From Dicyema japonicum (lineage: Eukaryota > Dicyemida > Rhombozoa > Dicyemidae): a DNA stretch of 64,000 bases. The notes below the pieces were generated by a model. It was given only the letters and a program-made list of their open reading frames with translations, was not told the origin of the DNA and made no database searches. Shown one piece after another: positions 55,450 to 64,000 of the stretch. Every line of letters begins with the position of its first letter. Positions within the stretch are counted from its first letter, which is position 1. The stretch covers positions 434,001 through 498,000 of the forward strand of contig RDEW01000041.1 in the NCBI GenBank assembly GCA_011109175.1, in the 5' to 3' direction. The position numbers were made by a program, and so were the translations under genes.

Positions 55450-56454
55450 TTACTAACAAAATGATGAATTTATAATTATGTTAATTTTCAAAAAATATTA
55501 ATTTTACTTAAAAAATAAATTTATTTATTAGAATAATTAATTTTATTGAATTTTATAACAATATAGTATCCTTGGTCAAATGTGATCCTCCAATACTCGG
55601 CGTTGTGTGAGTCATGCTTCTGATGTGGATGTCTGCTTAATTCTGTATTTTTTGATTTTGCTGTTGAATAATTTTAAATCAGTTTGTTAAGAATTTAACT
55701 CCAACAGGTAATTCTTTTTTCAAAGAGAGATGATTCTTATAACGGTGTTCATGTTGCACTAGGACCTAGTGACTAGGTGCTAGTGGATTTGTACGATCTG
55801 TTACTTCATGGAATAATAGTTTTGAATTTGGATAGTTGTAGACATGAAATATTAGGTATAGATTTTCAATAAATAAATTAGTAGTTTTATTAAATCACAT
55901 CGAAAATTCATCGTAAAAAAGTATATTATTTTTATGTAAAATAAAATTAGTGTGATGAAGGCTTTAAGGCAGATAAATTAGCACGCAGTTTAATGTTATG
56001 AATCAAAAATACAATCATACATATTAGAAGTGGTTTATCCAGGGATATAAACTACCAGGGCATGTTTTAGAGTCAGTTCGAGTTTATGAACAACGGGGGA
56101 ACATCTCCGGGTTTATAGATGTTAAAATTTTGATTAAATCAGGTTAATGGACCTCAATGTTATTTCAAATATTTACAAATTTTTTGTAATCTTGGGGATT
56201 GAAGTTGTTTGTTTGTTAGAATAGTGTAGATTAAATCCAAGCATTTGATGACATAAGATCCTTCAGTCGAACTCCTTCAGCTCAAAGATAAGTGAACTAT
56301 TCGACAATTCTATATTTATGATTGGCGTGCAAATTAAAGAGATGATAATTTGCTAATTTTGTGACTCCAGTTTATGCTTTCACGTGTCTTTCAATTCAGA
56401 GATAAAATTCAAGATAAAAACATTTACTTAAAAGTTATGAGAAAGCGCAGTCAC
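55450..56454. other. Divergent intergenic region between LRR-ARM copies
   Basis: AT-rich; no coding motif recognised. The last part (56395 on) begins the repeat shared with 30785. Confidence 0.3.
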
Positions 56455-56865
56455 TTGTTCTACTGTGAGCTATCACTCCGACTGTTCTTTTCGTATTTTT
56501 GCAACAAGCCGACAAACGGTTGGATGTTTTATAGACACTCTTTGTGAAAAAGATCTGTGCCATCCTTCAAGTGAATTTGTAGTTCTTGGGAGGCCTTCTT
56601 CCTGTCTGTCGTGTACATTCCACATTTCCAAACTAAACAATGGTCTTATTCTCCTTTCACGTTGCAAGGCTCCGATCCATGTTGTCTCAAAATAGGTCAG
56701 AATATCTCCCAATACGTAATCAGTCTCGTCTTCTATAGTTTCAAGTAGCGATCGGAAACTCAAAATGACTTGAGTTACATAAACGGCCAAATGTCTATCG
56801 GCCTAATATCTGTCTGCCAAATGTCCTTGTACCGATTATGCCAATTCTCAAGTCTGGAAAGCGCT
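56455..56865 (-). mobile_element. MULE remnant, copy 2
   Basis: Minus frame 56473-56790 reads VLGDILTYFETTWIGALQRE, SLEMWNVHDRQEEGLPRTTN and SLEGWHRSFSQRVSIKHPTV, closely matching 30854-31108. It is followed by the terminal-repeat-like 'gccaaatgtccttgtaccga' near 56816-56835, with the related 'cggccaaatgtctatcggcc' just before it. The DDE core is missing. Confidence 0.65.
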
Positions 56866-57450
56866 TTGCCAAAACTGCTTGATCTTCCCAAAATCAAGAC
56901 TAATCTAAATGGGATCCCAAAAGGCTTCCCTTTATCTGTTCTCCTCTATAACTTATTTCTACATGACTTACCTACTACCAAAGATCAGGAAACCATGTTT
57001 TTATCTTACGCGGACTACCTACTATCGAAGCAAGGGATAGATCTCCCTCCGTGGCTGTGACGGTGATCACATCTCAACCCATGAGTGTCACTGGCTATCC
57101 GCAAATATGTTCTCTTATCTGCATCCAAGTCTCAGTTCATTCTCTCCACTTAAGACAAGAGATTTAAGGATGGACTCGAGATATTCTTTGGAGACATCCC
57201 TATCCTTCTACATGAATCCAATAACTATCGACACTTTAAAAACGTTTTCCAGTCACATGGAGGAAGTGTTAACCAAGGGGCTACGTAAGTGGAACTATTA
57301 TAAAGAAGAGTCCTTTCCCACCTACAGAATGTATCAGTAAGCTCTACCTTCAAATTATTGAATATGCTCGTTCTGTCTAGAGATTTGCTATTTTCTCTAA
57401 GCGACCAAAAAGAATTTTTTCTTGGTAGTCTTGGGGTTTAAATAAATAAT
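56866..57450 (+). pseudogene. LINE RT fragment joined to LINE 3' tail
   Basis: Frame with LNGIPKGFPLSVLLYNLFLH then DLPTT and LSYADYLLSK: the RT G-xP-xG-xPLS...LFLxDLP and YADD motifs, with the second catalytic Asp changed to Tyr. Then post-RT sequence (WLSANMF...) and the 3' tail 'ttcttggtagtcttggggtt' at about 57418. Internally deleted APE-type LINE; repeated at 59120-59567 without the tail. Confidence 0.65.
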
Positions 57451-58465
57451 GTGCCATTTTTGTTAACCACCAGTTCTTTCACTTAAAGCGACCAGGGGAG
57501 CACAATTTTCGATTTAACAAAATTATTAGACATTTATTACCACTACGACTTGCATGAAACTCTTCTCGTTCCTTTTGTCCTACCAATACCTGACTAACAC
57601 AAGTAGGTCATATTCGAAATGACAAACTTTACGAGAATCACGTAGAACCATTGAAGGATCCGGCATGGCGAATAATTGATCTTACAGATTAGAAGGAAAC
57701 CGACGACTTTTCCAGAATTACCTTTGGGGCAGAAACATCAGTGAGATTGACGATAAATTTAGTGAGATTTCCTCTACTATTTTCTTTCTCTTTCCCTAAG
57801 TATCTTTTGGATATAAAATACATCATCAAGCAGGTGGAACTTCTGTAACAAAATAATTGAAGAAAAATGGCCTTGTGTCTCGCGATCTTTTATGTCTGAA
57901 AATATGAAATTAAGAACTTCTTGAAATTCACAACTTTTACTACTTTTGAGTTAAGATGGAAAAGATAGTCACCACAGGATCAGCCTGATTTTTAAAAAAG
58001 CCTGTATTTTCTTTAAAGCCCTGATCTTGAATATATTCCATTACACCTATTTCGATAATAGCATATAAGGCTCATAGGACCATAACCCAGTGGATATTTT
58101 CGGTGATCCTGATTTTCATAGATGACTCAGGTTTGTCTTGAATATGTCCAGAAAAATTCTAATAGTTTCTAGATCATTGAGAGCCTTGTCTGACCAATAA
58201 ATTCGAATTTATTCATCTGTTTCGATTAATTCAAAGTTTGATTAACACGTGTTTAAATTTTTAAAATTATATAATCAAACTCATAAAATATTGCAGCAAC
58301 AAGCACGATGTCCTTCTCAGGACTATCTCCGGCATTCAAAATTCTCGGAGTCGCAGGTGAAATCAATAAAATTTAATTTTTACAAATTAATTTTATTTTT
58401 TATAAAAATCAATAAATATTTTTTTTGAAAATTAATTTAATTATAAATTCAAAACTTGTTAGAAA
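57451..58465. other. No recognised gene
   Basis: At about 58308 an ATG opens MSFSGLSPAFKILGVAG, ending next to a GTGAAA that could be a donor: a plausible isolated first exon, not recognised. 58370-58460 is very AT-rich. Confidence 0.25.
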
Positions 58466-61400
58466 ATGAACACCATCATTATATGTGCTTGCGTTAAAAA
58501 TATTCGAAAACTGTGATGAGACAAAATTCAAAAATTAAGCGAAAAATCGAACAAAATGTTTTAAAAGATTTAAAGAACTTGGATATTTGAAAGATTTCAC
58601 TTAAGAAGAGTTCGCAAATCAAATATCTACAAGATTTCAAATGTTGTACAGAAAAATATTTTCTGCATTGAATTTAGTAAACAAAATGTTGACGTTAAAG
58701 ACATTGTCAAGATGATTCAAGTTTATCCGAATTTATCGAATATTAAAATATGCGAAATAACTTCATCGAAAAGAAACCTTCACTACCATTCTCACCCAAT
58801 AACGTCCAATCATTCTCACTTCAAAAATGATGACCCAGATTTGCTATATTGCCTATTTATNACATTTCCAAACTAAACAATGGTCTTATTCTCCTTTCAC
58901 GTTGCAAGGCTCCGATCCATGTTGTCTCAAAATAGGTCAGAATATCTCCCAATACGTAATCAGTCTCGTCATCTATAGTTTCAAGTAGCGATCGGAAACT
59001 CTCAATGACTTGAGTTACATGAACGGCCAAATGTCTATCGGCCTAATATCTGTCTGCCAAATGTCCTTGTACCGATTATACCAATTCTCAAGTCTGGAAA
59101 GCGCTTTGCCAAAACTGCTTGATCTTCCCAAAATCAAGACTACTTCTAAATGGGATCCCAAAAGGCTTCCCTTTATCTGTTCTCCTCTATAACTTATTTC
59201 TACATGACTTACCTACTACCAAAGATCAGGAAACCATGTTTTTATCTTACGCGGACTACCTACTATCGAAGCAAGGGATAGATCTCCCTCCGTGGCTGTG
59301 ACGGTGATCACATCTCAACCCATGAGTGTCACTGGCTATCCGCAAATATGTTCTCTTATCTGCATCCAAGTCTCAGTTCATTCTCTCCACTTAAGACAAG
59401 AGATTTAAGGATGGACTCGAGATATTCTTTGGAGACATCCCTATCCTTCTACATGAATCCAATAACTATCGACACTTTAAAAACGTTTTCCAGTCACATG
59501 GAGGAAGTGTTAACCAAGGGGCTACGTAAGTGGTACTATTATAAAGAAGAGTCCTTTCCCACCTACAAGATTTCAAATGTTGTACAGAAAAATATTTTCT
59601 GCATTGAATTTAGTAAACAAAATGTTGACGTTAAAGACATTGTCAAGATGATTCAAGATCATCCGAATTTATCGAATATTAAAATATGCGAAATAACTTT
59701 ATCGAAAAAAGTCCTTCACTACCATTCTCACCCAATAACGTCCAATCATTCTCACTTCAAAAATATGATGACCCAGATTTGCTACATTGCCTATTTATGA
59801 CTGGATTTAACAAAATAACATTCCTTGAACTTTTTCGTATCATAAATTACCGTCCATTGACTTTTAAAAATAGCACCTTGAAAATAATGGAGAAACTGGA
59901 ACACATCGAATTTTATAACCTTTCCATCATCGACTTTGAAGAATTTTCTAGAAACTTAAACAGTCCAGAGTCATTGTGGTCTGTTCTTTTGTAAAATTCC
60001 GTTATTTTGCGTACATACAGAAATTATATAGTAACGGTATATATTTGGATTCAGATAATATTAGTTGCCTTTTTGAAAAAGCCAAGAACATTACTTTTGT
60101 AGATTTATCTGGGAATATTGTCAATGTGCAAGAAGTAACAGAGTAATTAATTCTAGTTATTTTAGCACAGTACCAAAAAACCAATTGAAGAGAATTCTTT
60201 GGGAGAATTTTTTGAGTTACAGTGAAGATATAAACGAATCAGTAAATTGACGAAATAATGTAGAATGATCGAGAATCAGCTGTAAATAACGCAGTCAAGT
60301 CTTTCGAACATATATCCTGGGATGTTTTACACGGAAGTAACGAAGTATTGGATATATCCTCGATGATTTAACAACATGAAAATTAAGAGTATCTTTTTAA
60401 ACCGATTTTTGAAAGTATTTTGAAATATTATTATAGCTTCTCTATCAGAGTTTTAAGAGTAAGTACAGAGATCCAAATGTTTTTATGTAATTGAATTTTT
60501 TTACTCAGATTTATTCTAACTGGGATTACAGAAATACATGAGATTTCGTATTCTAATCGTTGGTATACGTTGGTCTCATTTTTAGTTTAATTTATTATAC
60601 TGTTCTTAAAATTCTTAGTAATCACCTGATTCAGGAAGTTTCCGTAATTTAACTTTTAAGGCTATTCCTTCCTGTGTATACTTAATCCTCGATTTAAATC
60701 CATGGAACACATCTATCTTCGTTTGCTAATTTTTTATTTTAGCTGCCTGCACTGTCATTCATGTTTTTTAAAATGTCCAAATTGGAAGACCGTGCAGCTT
60801 ATATAAGAAATGGGTGTCAGCCTATAATGAAAAAATTAAGTATCGAATTTTTATCTTATTTGGGGCACTTGGGACTTGTCAGAGTTTACAAAATAAATAA
60901 TCTTAGTACTGCTTTGAACGTATTAAAGCATTCTACCTCAAGACTTATGACGTATTGAATGTGCTGAACTACCTGTTAGGTACTAAATACATTTAGTTAG
61001 ATGAAAATGAAACGAATGTAAATTTGTTTATTGACTTGGGTGGAATTGGGTCAATTTGTAAAATTTTCGAAAGAATCCCATCAAAATGTCGTGAAGAAAT
61101 TATAATTCCACTTCTTGAAACTACGGAAATTCTAGCTAAATTTTCGAAATCTAGACGTTTACTGGGGAAATGCAGAATAATAGAATATTTATTGTAAACT
61201 TGTTCAATCATTAAAAGTGATCTTGTTTACGATGAATCCAATTTTATTATTTCCTATTTAGCCAGGAGTTGTATGTGTCTCGTTTTCAAATGATGTCTCC
61301 CCTACAATCATAAATTTGGATATAGGTGATGCGATTCGACGAGAAGTGATTCTTGATAAGATTTTTCAATTTATTAAAGAATATCCTCATGAAGCCCATT

Positions 61401-61712
61401 GTGATATCGATAGAAGGTTGCTCAAATTTAAATGTTCAGTTTGACGTCAACAATAACATTATTAAGCGTGTAACACAGATGAGCGAATTTGGCTCTGGGC
61501 TTTGTGGGAATGCTACTTTGACAACTGAATCTCGTTATCTTTATTTTGATAATAGCAAATGTATTTATGTACAAGTTGATTCCGCATGGCATTATTCAGA
61601 AAATTGAGAATGTATGTGTACACTCCAACATGGAAGAGATCCATTATTATACTGAAATTTTTAGAACAAATTACAATGTTTTAATTTTTGTAATTTTATA
61701 ATTACATTAATC
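58466..61712 (+). pseudogene. ZYG11/ZER1-like LRR-ARM gene, diverged plus-strand copy (Z4)
   Basis: Starts at ATG 58466 and aligns codon for codon with the 55449 start, but has two adjacent stops after about 16 codons. Then ISNVVQKNIFCIEFSKQNVD, and after the inserted 58861-59567 block the same stretch again, LHCLFMTGFNKITFLELFRI, LEHIEFYNLSIIDFEEFSRN, CLFEKAKNITFVDLSG. ARM-like part: LEDRAAYIRNGCQPIMKKLS, NLFIDLGGIGSICKIFERI, EILAKFSKSRRLL; end ENVCVHSNMEEIHYY. Diverged from Z1-Z3 at many positions, so an older paralogue; also broken. Confidence 0.55.
58861..59567. repeat. Assembly gap (N at 58861) followed by a 700-bp repeat of 56628-57330
   Basis: A single N, then MULE C-terminal end, terminal-repeat word and LINE RT fragment nearly identical to 56628-57330. 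On both sides lies the same LRR-ARM sequence ('agatttcaaatgttgtacag' occurs at about 58633 and 59566). Either a real insertion with target duplication or a scaffold mis-join. Confidence 0.7.
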
Positions 61713-62293
61713 AGCATTAAGGCAAGTCTGCAAACATCCTACAGTCAATTGATTTCCTTATTAAAAATAATTTATCTAACTAAGCTTTCTTATTTTAATG
61801 TCTCCACATTAACCACTAATTTCAGTTTATCGCATTTTTCTTCTGAACAAAGACAAACTGTGGGACTTTGGAAGCATAAGATGCGCAAATTTAATGATAA
61901 AAAGCTTTGAATTCACTGATGTTGTGGATTAGAAACTACTGAAAAACTTGAGGAAATTACATAGTAATCGCCTCATTAAGAAGGAAATGGAATTAATTCT
62001 AGATTTAGCTGCGAGAAACCCAAAACTTTTTAGCAAAAAGACAAAAATAGGACTCTGCTACTATGGATTAACTAGGGACTGATCCGTTCCATTGTACGTT
62101 TACGATAACAATTAATGACATCAACATAGATTTTTTAAGTGAAAGCAGATCCGTATTCATTACTTAGTTTCATTAATGAGGGTTAAATTCCAACTTAGCT
62201 GATTCTGTGTCAAATCCAAATATATCACTTGACGGCTATGTAGTTATTGAATTTGTCGGTAATTTTTTGTTTTTAATGATAATAATCATTACC
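61713..62293. other. No recognised gene
   Basis: AT-rich, perhaps further decayed LRR-ARM sequence near 61920-62060 (KKEMELILDLAARNPKLFSK), otherwise unassigned. Confidence 0.3.
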
Positions 62294-62566
62294 TCATCTT
62301 TGCTCTGTGTTCTTCCCTTGTGCTTCCTGAATTTTCAGGGCCACCTTCACGTGATCTGGAGACAAGCCAAGTTCTTCAATGTCATGTGAGATTCTTTCGC
62401 TGAGTAGAGCATACACATTTATTATTGTGATGAGTTCTCTAGATTCTTGAGAAAGTATGTTTTCATTCGACCCATAAGTGGCCGTGGAGTCAATAAAAAC
62501 GATTCTTTGGACTGCAAGACCCAGTCCATAGTGTCTTGAGTCGGGATAGTTTCTTGTAGGTAGCAC
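62294..62566 (-). CDS. Unidentified ORF at the start of the duplicated unit
   Basis: 90 codons: GLGLAVQRIVFIDSTATYGS, ESRELITIINVYALLSERIS and LGLSPDHVKVALKIQEAQGK. I do not recognise the family. It is in the repeated unit beside MULE-derived sequence, so a transposon origin is possible. The sister copy at 31.5 kb keeps only the first part (GLGLAVQRIVFIDSTATYGS), then diverges. Confidence 0.35.
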   Translation of the reverse strand: MLPTRNYPDSRHYGLGLAVQRIVFIDSTATYGSNENILSQESRELITIINVYALLSERISHDIEELGLSPDHVKVALKIQEAQGKNTEQR

Positions 62567-63683
62567 ACTGTTAAACCTTATGCTTTTAGGTCCTCAAGTA
62601 GTTACTCTTTTGTATTTTTGCGCAATTCCCAGAACATTGAAAAGAGAGTCGTTCCGAATGCTTTAAGACATAAAGCGCAAGATTGATATGCCACCACCTC
62701 AACCTTTGTCAGTTTAATTGTCCATTTTGATAATTTTTGTTTTACAAATATTTAAAATTTAAAATATAATTATTAATAAATAAAAGAAAATTTACCTGGC
62801 GAGGTTTCATTATGGCATGGAGCCAGTTTTTGTTGTTTCTAAACAATTTTTTATTCTCTGCAGAAACAAAAGAATTTAATTCTGATGTTACTTGTTGATA
62901 TTTCGAAAGGAAAGTGGCAGATGTGGACTCATGTCAGTTGAAGAAGACAACAGGAGCCATTGTATTAAGTCAACCTTCATATACAAGAAAGAGGAGTCCT
63001 GGGATTAAGAAAAGAAGGCAATCATTGAGATGAGATGGTTTATATAGTCCTTTACATATGAATGTGAGGGCTTGTTTTTTTATAATATTGATCGCATCAT
63101 CTCGGTCATGGAGGTCAACAACTGAGCAATTAAGTTTATTATCAGAAGAGGCTGGATAGGGTTTTAATGAAGAAAAGAGCCTTGAGAATCATCCAGTACA
63201 AGTTATTGAAAGTTAACTCAGATTTTCGACTAGTGTGTACGACTACAAGAGGAGTATTAAAGAGTAACGAGAATGTTTTCTAGAGTTCATTCACAAGGTT
63301 AGACGTAAGAAATAAAAGTAGAGTGCATCATGTCCCGTCATATTTAACAGTCTCATAAATTCTACCTTACATAATCAATATTTGATGTTTATAGTTAAAT
63401 ATGCATGGTCAACTGGCCTAGTGGTTGGTTGATCACCAAAACCCAAAGTTCTTAGAATATAAACAAAATTAGGTCCATAAAAGGAAAAAGGACCGTTTTT
63501 TATGTGAATAATTCAATTCTTTTGGTTATGTAGTACTTGTCGTACGTTTAATTCATCAATGAAGAAGATTTTATCAAACATCACATGAACATTCGCCAGA
63601 GTTCATATCCTATACGACAATAAATTTTTTGAATAAAAAAAATTTTAATGCAAAAACTATCAACTACTGGCTTCTATCATAAT
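62403..63683. repeat. Duplicated unit, copy 2 (partner at 31480-32755)
   Basis: 'tagagcatacacatttatta' at 62405 through 'caactactggcttctatcat' at 63661-63680 matches 31513-32752 with small indels. It includes the tRNA-like 'ctggcctagtggttggttga' near 63414. Confidence 0.75.
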
Positions 63684-64000
63684 GTTCACCATGTCGGCTA
63701 GTCAGAACTCGGAAGCGTGGGATTTCCTCCTCTGGTTGTGGAAATTTCTTTCACCTGGGGTGTGTCAGCTATCCAAAGCCGCAGCGAGCGCGCTTTGAGT
63801 TGGCCATTCATGCCTTTTCCTATTCAGGGGGGTTCCCTATATTTACGCCACTGTTAACTCTCCTGTTAATTACACATAAACCACTGACCCCGATACATTC
63901 CTGCGCCTCATCTCTGAGCGAAGTTCTTTACAGACTATCCCGGTAAAGATCCCCAAGGCTGTTCGCCCTGTCACTGCTAAGACCCTTTCCAATACAATCG
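63683..64000 (+). pseudogene. RLE-type LINE 5' end with PHD finger, continuing off the window
   Basis: Starts 'gttcaccatgtcggctagtc' and matches 33337-33655 closely through 'accctttccaatacaatcg'. In intact form this encodes the SCSGCGNFFHLGCVKLSK-type finger and the IPIKIP segment; here the frames are also broken. The element is cut by the window edge. Confidence 0.75.

Noticed and set aside
1-64000. CRISPR arrays, bacterial operons, ribosome binding sites or riboswitches
   Set aside because: Introns, LINEs, SINEs and animal gene families show this is nuclear eukaryotic DNA; no regularly spaced repeat-spacer arrays were seen.

Overview
The window is AT-rich eukaryotic (animal) DNA dominated by old and recent transposable elements, with five recognisable host genes and several host-gene relics. 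The host genes are an NSDHL-type sterol 3-dehydrogenase (2400-3504), a SPEF1/CLAMP ciliary protein (12629-13397), a small Cdc25-like phosphatase (20587-21175), an LRRC69-type leucine-rich-repeat protein (25995-26966) and proline dehydrogenase (27896-29214). All are on the + strand. An innexin relic, a gap-junction family restricted to invertebrate animals, lies just upstream of the LRR gene. Reading frames continue across these genes only if spliceosomal introns of mostly 21-26 nt are removed (13-14 inferred introns, range 21-50 nt). That size class, together with cilia and innexin genes, fits a dicyemid mesozoan best among the groups I know. A related reduced marine parasite such as an orthonectid cannot be excluded. 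The lineage call is inference.

Layout. 1-2.4 kb has little beyond an antisense LINE remnant, followed by NSDHL. 3.6-12 kb is a graveyard: tRNA-derived SINEs, hAT, pogo/Tigger and Tc1/IS630-like transposase relics, and 3' ends of LINEs with a restriction-like endonuclease (RLE). SPEF1 is at 12.6-13.4 kb. 14.1-18.5 kb holds two head-to-head AP-endonuclease (APE) LINEs. The + copy carries a perfect 2A-like ribosome-skipping motif just before its endonuclease and is flanked by an 11-bp direct repeat. 19.4-25.1 kb has RLE-LINE and hAT relics around the Cdc25-like gene. 25.6-29.2 kb is the gene-rich island (innexin relic, LRRC69-like, PRODH). 29.5-38 kb has a LINE 3' end, a short internally deleted LINE derivative, a MULE remnant and an almost complete PHD-finger RLE LINE (34.66-37.76 kb, minus) broken by one frameshift.

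From 39 kb on the window is a nest of duplications. A 4-kb block (gag-like/RT LINE plus a ZYG11/ZER1-like LRR-ARM gene relic) occurs at 39.3-43.2 and again at 50.8-54.6 kb. Further copies of the LRR-ARM family lie at 45.9-46.5 (+) and 58.5-61.7 kb (+). A 1.25-kb unit at 31.5-32.75 recurs at 62.4-63.7 kb, and a 700-bp unit at 56.6-57.3 recurs at 58.86-59.57 kb directly beside a single N.

There is no operon-like logic. The host genes look like independent housekeeping or ciliary genes separated by transposon debris. The main points of novelty are the micro-introns, the 2A-bearing LINE with short deleted partners that share both its ends, the PHD-finger/RLE LINE family (about 11 copies here), and the broken, inverted and duplicated LRR-ARM gene family.
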